Below are positions 25,983 through 34,775 of a stretch of 64,000 nucleotides of DNA, in pieces. The stretch is from Martinezella multihospitum (GTDB taxonomy: Bacteria > Pseudomonadota > Alphaproteobacteria > Rhizobiales > Rhizobiaceae). The position numbers and the translations under genes are program-made. How positions within the stretch are numbered: position 1 is the first letter of the stretch; the number at the start of each line of letters is the position of its first letter. The notes under the pieces were generated by a model. That model was not told the DNA's origin and searched no databases. It worked only from the letters and a program-made list of their open reading frames with translations. The stretch is taken from positions 1 to 64,000 of the forward strand of contig NZ_FMAG01000010.1 in assembly GCF_900094585.1 (NCBI RefSeq). The letters run 5' to 3'.

Positions 25983-26273
25983 TCATCGCCTTCGAAGGCC
26001 CCATTCCTTCTCAAATTCTGACTCGAAATCTTGATTTAGCGCAGCCTCACGCCGAAACGCCTTTGGCTTGGAAAAGATCGACAGCCCTTCGGCAAAGACT
26101 TTTCCGTTCCGGGAACCGATGGAATACTGAAGCGCAGTGCCGCTTTCCAAGGTCGGTAAATTGGCCTCCTCAACCTTCGAGAGATGGAGGAAGACGTCGG
26201 CAGTGCCATCATCGGGCGTGATGAATCCGAACCGCTTAGCTGCGCTGAACCATTTCACCTTGCCGGTGGGCAT
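25983..26273 (-). CDS. Cold-shock-domain protein with C-terminal extension
   Basis: 96 residues from the ATG at 26273 (AGGAAAG upstream). MPTGKVKWFSAAKRFGFITPDDG contains RNP-1 (KRFGFI), and DVFLHLSKV is the RNP-2 counterpart, typical of CspA-type OB folds. Normal Csps end at about 67-70 residues. Here the domain is followed by a charged tail (SKPKAFRREAALNQDFESEFEK). It binds single-stranded RNA or DNA. Confidence 0.88.
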   Translation of the reverse strand: MPTGKVKWFSAAKRFGFITPDDGTADVFLHLSKVEEANLPTLESGTALQYSIGSRNGKVFAEGLSIFSKPKAFRREAALNQDFESEFEKEWGLRRR

Positions 26274-26443
26274 ATATGACTTTCCTGTGAGAAGAATTTG
26301 CTGCATTTTGGCAGCTGCCATTTAAAAACACAATTCGGAATGGTTAAGCGACACACAATATTGACCCAGGCCATCACGCCATATCGCGGCGATGGAGTGG
26401 CCGCCGTTGAGCACCAAAAATCCAGTTCGGCACGCTCAACTGT

Positions 26444-26965
26444 CTACGCGTCTCCCAGAACGAAGTCGAAGACCGGGTCAGGCTGTGCCTTGGTCGTCAT
26501 GCGCGATGCCGGCATGGCCTCAGCTGTCGCTTCGGCGAGATCAGCAAGTTGTCGAGGCGATATGCCTATGGCGCTCGAGAAATGGCCATGCGGCGCCGTT
26601 GTGAGGTATCGCAACAGCGCGCCGGCGCGTCCAGCATGACGCATCGCTGGCGTCCGTTTGCCTTCCCGGATCTTTACCCCGGCTGCGGATAGCAAGATCA
26701 ATCCCTTCAGGAAGGCGCGCAACCGGCTTCCTCTCTTTGCAGTCTGCCAAAGTCCCTCCCACGCCTCGTGGGCTTCCCAATAGTATCCGTGATTGAAGAG
26801 GTCCTGGCCCCAGGCGAATTCCTCAGAGTCGAGAGACGCACTGACCAAAACCGGCTGAACACCGTAGCTGTGTCCTCTAGGATCACGGACTGGATGTGGA
26901 CCCTCACCGGGCAAGTAGGCGTAGTGGGGGAATGATCTATTTGGAAGTAACCGACGACGTCCCAT
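26444..26965 (-). CDS. DUF309 domain protein
   Basis: 173 residues from the ATG at 26965 (AAGGAC upstream). FNHGYYWEAHEAWEGLWQ and RAFLKGLILLSAAGVKIREGK match DUF309, a helical family with conserved WEAHE and LQGLIQ-like motifs. Function is unknown; a possible metal or nucleotide-linked role has been inferred only from the conserved Glu and His. The N-terminal 40 residues (RSFPHYAYLPGEGPHPVRDPRGHSY) are an extension common in rhizobial members. Confidence 0.82.
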   Translation of the reverse strand: MGRRRLLPNRSFPHYAYLPGEGPHPVRDPRGHSYGVQPVLVSASLDSEEFAWGQDLFNHGYYWEAHEAWEGLWQTAKRGSRLRAFLKGLILLSAAGVKIREGKRTPAMRHAGRAGALLRYLTTAPHGHFSSAIGISPRQLADLAEATAEAMPASRMTTKAQPDPVFDFVLGDA

Positions 26966-27290
26966 AGCCCAAGTCCTTTGCAAAGCCTTGAAACAGCATC
27001 CTCTTAGCTAGCCCGATGGACAACCCTCCCTCTGCGTTACCTGGCTTGAGAGCTGAAAGCATGAGCCGCCTTGACAGGATCCGAACCATGGACCTGTCTT
27101 TATCACGACTTATCTATCTGATAATATTGGGACGTCCAGCATTTGCTCGCGGATTCGTCGATCGATAGCGAACTTTGATCACGGTCTACTACGACAGCGC
27201 CCCGGTCCAAAGGTTGCCCTAGGGGATCTACGACCATCCAATTCATGTGTCCCAGCCAGCCTCCTTTTGACGCGCCACTTTAATGTCTGC
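26966..27290. other. Intergenic stretch at the left edge of the defence island
   Basis: 325 bp between the DUF309 start and the STAND ATPase stop. It holds one imperfect hairpin (GACAGGATCC...GGACCTGTC, about 27074-27100) and a 35-codon ORF beginning MSRLDRIRTM with no good ribosome binding site. No tRNA, attachment-site repeat or IS end was recognised. Confidence 0.4.
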
Positions 27291-30200
27291 TCATGCGTCT
27301 CCCCTATAGAAGCGCGGGATCTGATCCACGTTCCAAAGCGGCTCCTCGGCATCGCTGATTGCTCGCTGACGGGCACGATCAGCCATCCAAAGCCGGTACT
27401 TCTCTTCCGGATGTTCTTTTGCTAGCTGCTTGAGAGCCAGATATGTCTCTTCGCCCGGCATTTCAGCGAGAAGGTTGAAAAGCTTGTTGCGAGCATCCTG
27501 TGCGTTGTCGCGCAGGGTCGGCGAATAAACACCCGTTCCTGCGCGCTCGATGTCGTCTTCGGCCCGAATGAAGCGATGCATAAGCACATAGAGGGTCTTG
27601 AGGTGAGCGGCGCTTCGATAGCCGGACGACATCGCATTGCCTCCAAATCGCGTTCCCATAAGCGAAACAGCAAAGTTCTGAGCAAATTCCGATGCCAAAT
27701 CGCCGAGCGCCTCAAGCTCGGCTTGCAGAACCGGAATTGCCGCTTCAGGGTCATAGGCAACCCAGAGCGCATACCAGCGGGGACGATTGTCGCTGTCACC
27801 TGAGTTAAGCCGGGCCTTCGCAAGGTCGGCAAGGCCTTCCCACTGGACATCCTGAAGGATTTTCAGGCTGTGCCTAAGAGTATCACTCGTGACGGGGCGG
27901 CCGGTGAGGAGCCATTCAACCAGGATCGGGGCGATATCGGCCTGGAGCCAGGGCGCCCGATTGTCGATATCACTGAGAATGTGGTGAAAGCCAGGCCGCT
28001 TGCTTGCCTCAGCGAGTTCCCAAAGAAGTTCCTTTGTTACGGCGGCAAGTCCCTGCTCATGATGGGCGCGATAGAGGCCCTCGAACCATCGAGGAAAACC
28101 GTTCAGCTCCCATGCAATATATCGGAACGCGTGGGCGGCTTCCTCTTCGGAAAGACCAACCCCAAACGAACCATCCTCTGTCGACTCGATCTCCAGCCCG
28201 ATTAACGCAAAAATCAAAGCGTGGGGTATAGAGGATCCATCAGCACCCTCCGACTGGAGTTTTGGGTCATAGTGGCGCCAGTGTTTGATAGCAGCGTCGC
28301 GGAAGGCTTCAGCGACCTCCGACCCGAATTCTGGCACCAGAGACTGCCAGTTCGAGCGTGCGTCGTAACGGGTCCAACCACCCTCGCCTTCGATGCTCAT
28401 CATCAGGTGATAGTGATCGCCCGTGATCTGCCCCGGCTCAGCTCCGCTCGGGTTACGGATGCGGTCCGGGTTCTTCTTGAGTTCACTGATCCATGCTGCC
28501 CGATCGCGCGCGGATTTGCGCTCGCGGCGCGCATGCCTGCGCTCGAAGCTCCGATGTTCGATTTCCCAGTCGGCGACTTCTCGCGCCGGCGGATGGAGCC
28601 AGAGATCGAGCTGAGCTTTAAGCGCCGGTTGGCCGGCGACTGCTTCGATGAGCTTCCTGGTCCAATCCCCTCTCTTGCTGTTCTCAAGATACAGCGCGAA
28701 GCACCGCGAGAGCGCAATCCGCCTGTCGTCCGGATTTTCGCGTGTGGATACCCACGAAAGGCAGCGATCGAAATCATCGGCCGAGAATGCCCAATAGCGC
28801 TCATACATCGTCAGCTGCCAATCGTCGGTTAGTTCGCCGCCCCTGGACTGCTGGCGGGCCCTCCGCTCCTCGACATTTTGCCAATAGAGTGCATCGTTGA
28901 GATCCTTCCAACGAGGCACCACCTCGCGAAGCCGGCTCTTGTCCTGATCGTCGCTGTCGTGGTCCCAGAACTTCGCCGCCTGCGCCTTTGTCAGAATGCC
29001 GATGGAACGACCGTCGAGGGCGGAGGCAGATTTCGCTCCAACAAGCCGTTCAACGGCGCGCAGCGCCGATGGGAGCAGCCACGAATACTGCGAGGACACA
29101 ATGCATTCGCCGCGCTCGATATGGGGTTCTCGGCCTAACAGCTCGTCAAAACCCACGATGAGGGCCAGCAGTGGTTGCTCGGGCACACTGTCGGCCATGA
29201 CCGGCAAGCCATCGACAAATTCATGCAAGGCTTGGCTCAGCCCCGTAATTTCGAAGCGGCGTTTAGGCTGCGTTCGCTCGATTGCACGCAGGACAGAGCC
29301 AACGGAAGTCAGCGTTGCGGGAAGATTGAGGATGATCTCTGAAGCTACTTGCCGATCAAGAGGTTCTGTGGATGCAAGCAACCCTGCCACGAGACTGTCT
29401 TTCTCGGCCTCTTCCGCGACCGCCATGACGGCCCTGATAGCAGCGATTTGAGTGTGGACGTCGCGTGAGCGATCCAGCGCGATTTCTGCGAGGATGGGTA
29501 CGCCGGCCTTGACTTTCCCTTGCCAGACAAAACGGGCGAGGAAGAAAATTGCATCATTATTGTCTTTGTAGCGCGCCAAGAGCTCTTCGGTTTCGGCGGA
29601 AAGCTCGTTGGTGGCAATGCGGGTGATGGCAGCATTGTCCATCCAGGGACCGGTTTCATCATCGGCGGCGATCCGTCGGACGATATCCAAAAGCATGCGG
29701 CGTTTGATATCCAGCGGAAGGCGTGAGGGATCGCCTCCCTCGGTAGCGATTTCAGGGCTGATAGCCAAAGCCTCATCGCGAATTCGATCATCAAAGAGGA
29801 TCAGCCAGGCAAGCGTCGGCCGTAGCCTCGGAACTATGACCTTTTCCCCGTAGCTGTTACGGAAGAAAAGGTTCTGTATCCGCTCTCGGCCCTGCGGCTG
29901 AACCGCGATCGAAGCAGCCCATTCTGCAGATAGAAGTTCGCGCATATCGCGATGTCGGAAGCGGACGCTTCCATAGACGATATCATCGAACACACCCGTT
30001 TTGAGAAGAGCGGCAATCTCTTCCTCTGACCAATCGGGCAGAACGACCGAGGGATCAATTCGATCGACAGTCACAAGCTCACCTGGGAGAGAGATTACGC
30101 TCTTTCCGGTCAGTGTCGCGGCTGCAGCCAGTGCACGCAAACCATCTCGCACGCGATCTTCCGGAATTCGGATAGTCGATCCATGAAAAGAGAGTGGCTT

Positions 30201-31010
30201 GATTTGAAGTTCAATGACGCGCTGGAGGACATCGCGGCGATTGTCGAGCTGCCGATCGGCTTGCCATTTTTCGATCAGAGAGCGCAGGTCGAACGGCTTC
30301 TCGGCAAGCGACATAAGATCGGCTCGCTCGATCGCGTCGAGAAACGCCTCGATATCACCGACGGAATAGTAGCTTGCAAAGAGCCGGATTTCGTCCCTTT
30401 TCAGGGGCCCCAGGCGAAAGACCTTCAAGGCGCTCTCAGGTTCCCGCTTCGGAGCCGGCTCACCAGAAGGGACATCTTCCTTTTTGAGCGCGTCCTTGTC
30501 TACGTACGGCAGATGCTGCTCAATGAGGCTCCGATCTGGCAACGCTTGCCAGGCATCTTCCCGGCTGGTGATATAGACATGCGCTCGCTCACGCGCCATG
30601 CGGATGCGAGAACCGAAGATTCGGATCGCGTCTTCGAAAGCCCGCGGCGTCTCAAGTTGCGCCTCGTCAACAGAATCCAGAAAAAACCAAGCCTCCTCGG
30701 TCGATGCAAGCCAGCTTTCAAACGCCTCCGCGGTGCCGATTTCGAACGCGGTATCGAAGGTGTTGTTAAGCTTCTCGATCCGGATGAAGAAAGCCTTCTT
30801 GCCCTTTTCAGAGAGCTTGCGCGCTTGATGGCGAGCTTCAAAGGTCTTACCGGCACCAGGCTCTGCCAGAATGAGGACGCGATTAAGGTTCTCCAAAGCT
30901 CGCCAATGTTGGGGAGTGCCGCCGGCTACCGGGTTGAGAAACTCCCAATCCCCGCGCTGTGGTGCCGCGGGAAAGAAACGCCTGAGGAGGATGACTGTCT
31001 GATCCTTCAT
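27291..31010 (-). CDS. Large NACHT/STAND-like P-loop ATPase with helical-repeat C-terminus
   Basis: 1,239 residues from the ATG at 31010, whose start overlaps the Fic stop by 4 bp; the frame extends 14 codons upstream inside fic. Walker A is LAEPGAGKT (about 48-56). Walker B is FFLDSVDEA (109-117, D..DE as in NACHT). The sensor/arginine motif is VYITSRED (145-152). About 900 residues follow, rich in paired helices (for example ILAEIALDRSRDVHTQIAAIRAVMAVAEEA), suggesting HEAT-like repeats that could sense a ligand. There is no N-terminal nuclease or TIR effector, unlike Avs proteins, so the coupled Fic protein may be the effector. Phage defence is inferred from context. Confidence 0.82.
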   Translation of the reverse strand: MKDQTVILLRRFFPAAPQRGDWEFLNPVAGGTPQHWRALENLNRVLILAEPGAGKTFEARHQARKLSEKGKKAFFIRIEKLNNTFDTAFEIGTAEAFESWLASTEEAWFFLDSVDEAQLETPRAFEDAIRIFGSRIRMARERAHVYITSREDAWQALPDRSLIEQHLPYVDKDALKKEDVPSGEPAPKREPESALKVFRLGPLKRDEIRLFASYYSVGDIEAFLDAIERADLMSLAEKPFDLRSLIEKWQADRQLDNRRDVLQRVIELQIKPLSFHGSTIRIPEDRVRDGLRALAAAATLTGKSVISLPGELVTVDRIDPSVVLPDWSEEEIAALLKTGVFDDIVYGSVRFRHRDMRELLSAEWAASIAVQPQGRERIQNLFFRNSYGEKVIVPRLRPTLAWLILFDDRIRDEALAISPEIATEGGDPSRLPLDIKRRMLLDIVRRIAADDETGPWMDNAAITRIATNELSAETEELLARYKDNNDAIFFLARFVWQGKVKAGVPILAEIALDRSRDVHTQIAAIRAVMAVAEEAEKDSLVAGLLASTEPLDRQVASEIILNLPATLTSVGSVLRAIERTQPKRRFEITGLSQALHEFVDGLPVMADSVPEQPLLALIVGFDELLGREPHIERGECIVSSQYSWLLPSALRAVERLVGAKSASALDGRSIGILTKAQAAKFWDHDSDDQDKSRLREVVPRWKDLNDALYWQNVEERRARQQSRGGELTDDWQLTMYERYWAFSADDFDRCLSWVSTRENPDDRRIALSRCFALYLENSKRGDWTRKLIEAVAGQPALKAQLDLWLHPPAREVADWEIEHRSFERRHARRERKSARDRAAWISELKKNPDRIRNPSGAEPGQITGDHYHLMMSIEGEGGWTRYDARSNWQSLVPEFGSEVAEAFRDAAIKHWRHYDPKLQSEGADGSSIPHALIFALIGLEIESTEDGSFGVGLSEEEAAHAFRYIAWELNGFPRWFEGLYRAHHEQGLAAVTKELLWELAEASKRPGFHHILSDIDNRAPWLQADIAPILVEWLLTGRPVTSDTLRHSLKILQDVQWEGLADLAKARLNSGDSDNRPRWYALWVAYDPEAAIPVLQAELEALGDLASEFAQNFAVSLMGTRFGGNAMSSGYRSAAHLKTLYVLMHRFIRAEDDIERAGTGVYSPTLRDNAQDARNKLFNLLAEMPGEETYLALKQLAKEHPEEKYRLWMADRARQRAISDAEEPLWNVDQIPRFYRGDA

Positions 31011-32194
31011 TTGCCTGACCCCGCATTGGCTGGATAGAGGTTTGGAAACCACCGCTCGGCCGTGTCCGCCGAGAAGGCGAGGCGTAGCGGCGATCTATGC
31101 GAGGTCGCGGAAAGCATTCCCCGCTCGACGAGCGCCGATGTGACGTTACGCGCCGCCCTCTCCTCGTAGCCGGTAATCATTTGAATTTTTGACCGCTCCA
31201 CCTCGCCAGCCAGAACAGCCTCGCGAAGGACCTGGAAACTGCCCTTGGGGAGCTTCTTGGCGCGTATTTCTTCCTCGATGTGGATTTCGATGCGCATGAG
31301 CAGCTTGTCGGTCTCGATTAGGCCGCTCATAAACCGGATTTGGTCGATCGCCTGGTCAAGGAAGAAGTCACAGAATGCGACCAGCCCCCGGTGGGTGAGA
31401 TTACCTCTCCCGTCGCGATCGCCAGCACGTGGACCGTCGGCAGCCATGAGCAGCGCCTTATATTTCTTTTCTTCTCGCGCAAGACCCCGGGCGACCGACC
31501 AGAGGCTCGTCCCGACGCCAAGGCGCTTCAAGAGCGCATGCGACATCAGACGCGCCACACGGCCGTTGCCATCAAGGAAAGGATGGATCCAAAGAAAGCG
31601 ATGATGGACCGCACCCACGGATTGGAGTTGCTGCGACCGGGTTAATGGTGGACTCTGATAGGCCTTATCGAACCGGACCATAAAACGCGGCAAATCGATT
31701 GGTTCGGGCGGCAGATGGCGGCCTACTTGGACGTCCCGGTTTCGCCACTCTCCAGGAATGATTGGCACACGTTCGCCAGTCGTGCGATTAGACACCCAGA
31801 GCATCTCTGGGGGAAGGCGAGAGCAGAACTCCTCATGGAGCCAAGATGCATAGGCGGCTGAAGCCGGCCAGACATCTGGATCATCACCTATATCGATTAA
31901 TTTCTGAACATGAATGTGGGCGACAGCTTCCTGTTGAAGCTCCCGCCGCTCAGGCTCCTCAGAGAAGTCGTTCGCGAGCGCCCGATCAATGTCGCGTGGG
32001 TGCGTGTCGTGCCCCTCGATAAGATTGGAGTAATAACAATTCATGGAACGTACGAGGTCACCAATCGAACTAGCCAAAATCGGGTGAACACGACCAGCCA
32101 GCTGATTGGCCTCGCCGACCAGCGTTAAAACTTTATCTCCAAGAGCGCCCTTGTCGTCCGAGGGCACCATCGGTTCCATAAATGCGATATCCAT
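31007..32194 (-). CDS. Fic-domain adenylyltransferase, class II (self-inhibited)
   Basis: 395 residues. The catalytic motif HPFLDGNGRVAR is at 204-215 (canonical HxFx[D/E]GNGRxxR, intact). An N-terminal inhibitory helix has S-N-L-I-E-G at 56-61, the (S/T)xxxE(G/N) motif that blocks ATP binding, so this is class II. A C-terminal winged helix (about 325-380, FQVLREAVLAGEVERSKIQMITGYEERAARNV) is common in FIC/DOC regulators. It transfers AMP to target proteins when the inhibitory Glu is displaced. It is translationally coupled to the STAND ATPase. Confidence 0.92.
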   Translation of the reverse strand: MDIAFMEPMVPSDDKGALGDKVLTLVGEANQLAGRVHPILASSIGDLVRSMNCYYSNLIEGHDTHPRDIDRALANDFSEEPERRELQQEAVAHIHVQKLIDIGDDPDVWPASAAYASWLHEEFCSRLPPEMLWVSNRTTGERVPIIPGEWRNRDVQVGRHLPPEPIDLPRFMVRFDKAYQSPPLTRSQQLQSVGAVHHRFLWIHPFLDGNGRVARLMSHALLKRLGVGTSLWSVARGLAREEKKYKALLMAADGPRAGDRDGRGNLTHRGLVAFCDFFLDQAIDQIRFMSGLIETDKLLMRIEIHIEEEIRAKKLPKGSFQVLREAVLAGEVERSKIQMITGYEERAARNVTSALVERGMLSATSHRSPLRLAFSADTAERWFPNLYPANAGSGK

Positions 32195-32340
32195 ACCGCC
32201 TTTAATGCCGGTTTCTCTGCCGCTTGTAAAGCGATGAAAATCAACACTCTACGGCTGTGACGATGAACATAATTTGCCGCTTCCTTTGCCGGTTCGGGAT
32301 GTTCACCACCACAGAAATGACTGCGATGACAAGACCTGCC

Positions 32341-33258
32341 CTACAGATCGCCAATTTGCTTCAGCTTAAGTCTCGCAGTTGGTATGCCAATACTCTCCGC
32401 CGAGGACCGTGCAGCAACCTCATCGTTGTAATAGCTGACATTCCAATTGGCTTTCGGGTCCACGCGATCGAGTACCGCACCGAAATATGGTTCATCGACA
32501 TGAGCCAGTGAATGTCCAAGAACGAAAACCTCCGTGACACGACCCAAGTCATCGAAAAAGGCTTTATTCCGCTCGAGGATTTCTCTCGTCGGCTTATATG
32601 TTGCCGCTAGCAGGTCATCGATCAGCTGAAAACCTCCGGCGACCCGCACATCGGTATCCTCGTCCGTAAAACGCGAGCGTAGTTCGGAGCCTTGCCGATT
32701 CCAAGCGTGGCCGAGAACAATCTCGGAGTTGGTGTCCATCGCGGACCCATGAATATGCAAGACATGATCGTTGGGAACGCCGTATATCTGCTGCAGGGTG
32801 GGCGTGTAGTTGAAATTCAGGAACACGGCGCTCGGGTCGATACATCGCACCGCGGCCGCAACATGGGCGGGGATTTCGAGCTGACGAACCCAGTCGGCGA
32901 AATGCTTGCGCAATGTTGTGGAGATTGCATCACAGATCTGCCCGATTTCGTACTCGTAATCATGATGTCCAGAGTCGCTCCAGTCCTGGGCGCCGTAAGA
33001 GGCCAGGAAATTCTCCGCGTAGTCTTCGATCTGGTCTACGTCGACCTCGGCAAGCCGCTCTTCAAGAACGCTCCAGAGGTCCTTGTCTGGCACGACATAC
33101 TCCTCAGCAATGCGGAACGCATGCCGGTCTACTCGTTCGAGATAAAAGGCAAAATCGGAATATCTGGACTCAATTCCATGGTGCAGATCGAAGCCATTTC
33201 CGATGATGAAAAGTTTGCGTTCCACCAGCTTACTCAGGCTTTGTTTCCACTGAAGCAC
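32341..33258 (-). CDS. AbiH-family abortive-infection protein
   Basis: 305 residues. LFIIGNGFDLHHGIESRYSDF (about 16-36) is the AbiH signature, followed by FLNFNYTPTLQQIYG, HIHGSA and LGHSLAHVDEPYF, all conserved in AbiH. The IIGNGFD...NYT...HG...GHS order resembles SIR2-like nucleotide-binding folds, so NAD or nucleotide use is possible. AbiH was described as a phage abortive-infection protein in lactococci. It begins 26 bp after the stop of the winged-helix-like gene on the same strand, so it is probably part of the helicase operon. Confidence 0.88.
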   Translation of the reverse strand: MLQWKQSLSKLVERKLFIIGNGFDLHHGIESRYSDFAFYLERVDRHAFRIAEEYVVPDKDLWSVLEERLAEVDVDQIEDYAENFLASYGAQDWSDSGHHDYEYEIGQICDAISTTLRKHFADWVRQLEIPAHVAAAVRCIDPSAVFLNFNYTPTLQQIYGVPNDHVLHIHGSAMDTNSEIVLGHAWNRQGSELRSRFTDEDTDVRVAGGFQLIDDLLAATYKPTREILERNKAFFDDLGRVTEVFVLGHSLAHVDEPYFGAVLDRVDPKANWNVSYYNDEVAARSSAESIGIPTARLKLKQIGDL

Positions 33259-33284
33259 ATTTTCACAGACCTCGAAGAAAGAGT

Positions 33285-34775
33285 CTAAACCGTCTCGATG
33301 CCGAGTGCCGTGTCAACTGCATTCAGAGCGGCGTCGGGTGTCTCGTCCTGCCTGACCCAGAGCATCGCGTTCGAGTTCGGAGCGGTGCTCGCGACATCGG
33401 CCACAGCCCGCGTAACCGCCTGGACGACAACGCTATCGGCAGTGATATATCCGATCGGCAGAGGAAGCCCCGATCTGGATTCACTTGTGTGAATGAGCAC
33501 TAGAGCCCAAGAATCCGGCTTTAGAATAACCTCCAAGGATTTTGGCAAATCGCTAGAGATGCCGACGCAACGGTCAAAGAGTGAATTATGTTTTTCACTT
33601 CTCCCAAACGTTCGGCGCCACCAATTTGCATCGCGTGTCACAAGTCCGTTGCGCGCCATTAGGACTATACCATCGGTTTCCTGGGCCTTTAGTTCACGAA
33701 CGACCGCCGCGAATGCAAGACTCTTCCCCCAGTAGTCGGCATGCGGTGGAATCCAGAAGAGGGGCGTTGGGTCGGTTGGACCTTGAAGCCTGGTCCATTC
33801 GATCAGAGCATTTCGCACAAACATGCCCGAAATAGAGCCGGCCAAACGCAGACCGGGATTGAAGGGATGGGACAACTGTCTCCCAGTCTCGTCTTGGCAT
33901 CTCGCCATCCACGACCGAACGTCCGACATTTCATTGAATCCAGCGCGGGATAACAGGTCCCCATCTATCTCGCGGAGCCATCGAAAGGCTAAATCGGCGT
34001 CCGGCGGGGCACGCATGCTCGACAAGCGAGCACTGAGTGCCTCGATCAGCGGTTTTCTGGACCCCGGCCTGCCCTTAGTTTGCAATGGCCGGAAATCCGG
34101 CTCCAAACCGACTGGATCTTCCTGATGGTAATGAATTGATATGTGGAAGGGGGCAGCAAACGTCTTTATTTGCTGAACGTCATCTGCTGCTTCGAACTTA
34201 AGGTCATCAGTGCGATTGCGTGTCCCGTTACGCTGTCTCCACTCGAGAAAATGGTCCTCGAATGCGCGACCGATCTGAGAGGCGGCGTTGGCCGCTTTTT
34301 CCCGGTCCGGGATACCTATCTCCGGAATCCTTCGCGCGATACTAGGGTCGATCGAAATTTCATCCACGGGTGCAAGGGCAATCAGGTCGAAGGATTGAGA
34401 CGTTCTAATTTCCTCGCGAGCGAAAATCTCTAGTTCCTCGGAAACCGGTGAGATTGCCTCATATCCGCGAGCGGACAAGGTTAGCCTCCCGGAATTCTCC
34501 AGCACCAACCCCGTTTCCAAAATATCCTGCAGGAGCACACGGGTTTCTACGTCCTCGAAACCAAAGTACTCACCGATTGCCTCCGGTCCAATTTCGGGAA
34601 CGAGATGAATCAAGCGAATTGCATACTCGGTCGCCAGCGAGATGGGGGAGCGCCTCATAGCGGTAGCGGAAATCCGAAACTTCTGTGCGCGAACAAGAAA
34701 TGAAACTTCATCAATCTCTATTGGCGGAAGCGAATTGCTTTGCGCTGCGGCGTCAACCTTCGGTGAACCGGACAT
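33285..34775 (-). CDS. Unknown partner protein of the NERD-kinase-helicase, winged-helix-like N-terminus
   Basis: 496 residues; I do not recognise a named family. Residues about 40-110 (SPISLATEYAIRLIHLVPEIGPEAIGEYFGFEDVETRVLLQDILETGLV...GRLTLSARGYE) look like a winged helix. The C-terminal third has alternating strands (DGIVLMARNG, SLEVILKPDSWALVLIHTSES, IGYITADS) that faintly recall a phospholipase-D fold. No HxKxxxxD motif is present, so this is only an impression. The ATG follows the helicase stop directly (TAAATG), so the two are translationally coupled and probably work as a pair. Confidence 0.8.
   Translation of the reverse strand: MSGSPKVDAAAQSNSLPPIEIDEVSFLVRAQKFRISATAMRRSPISLATEYAIRLIHLVPEIGPEAIGEYFGFEDVETRVLLQDILETGLVLENSGRLTLSARGYEAISPVSEELEIFAREEIRTSQSFDLIALAPVDEISIDPSIARRIPEIGIPDREKAANAASQIGRAFEDHFLEWRQRNGTRNRTDDLKFEAADDVQQIKTFAAPFHISIHYHQEDPVGLEPDFRPLQTKGRPGSRKPLIEALSARLSSMRAPPDADLAFRWLREIDGDLLSRAGFNEMSDVRSWMARCQDETGRQLSHPFNPGLRLAGSISGMFVRNALIEWTRLQGPTDPTPLFWIPPHADYWGKSLAFAAVVRELKAQETDGIVLMARNGLVTRDANWWRRTFGRSEKHNSLFDRCVGISSDLPKSLEVILKPDSWALVLIHTSESRSGLPLPIGYITADSVVVQAVTRAVADVASTAPNSNAMLWVRQDETPDAALNAVDTALGIETV

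Noticed and set aside
27074..27100. Possible tRNA fragment or attachment site at the island edge
   Set aside because: Only an imperfect hairpin; no cloverleaf, no T-loop and no matching direct repeat at the other end of the island.
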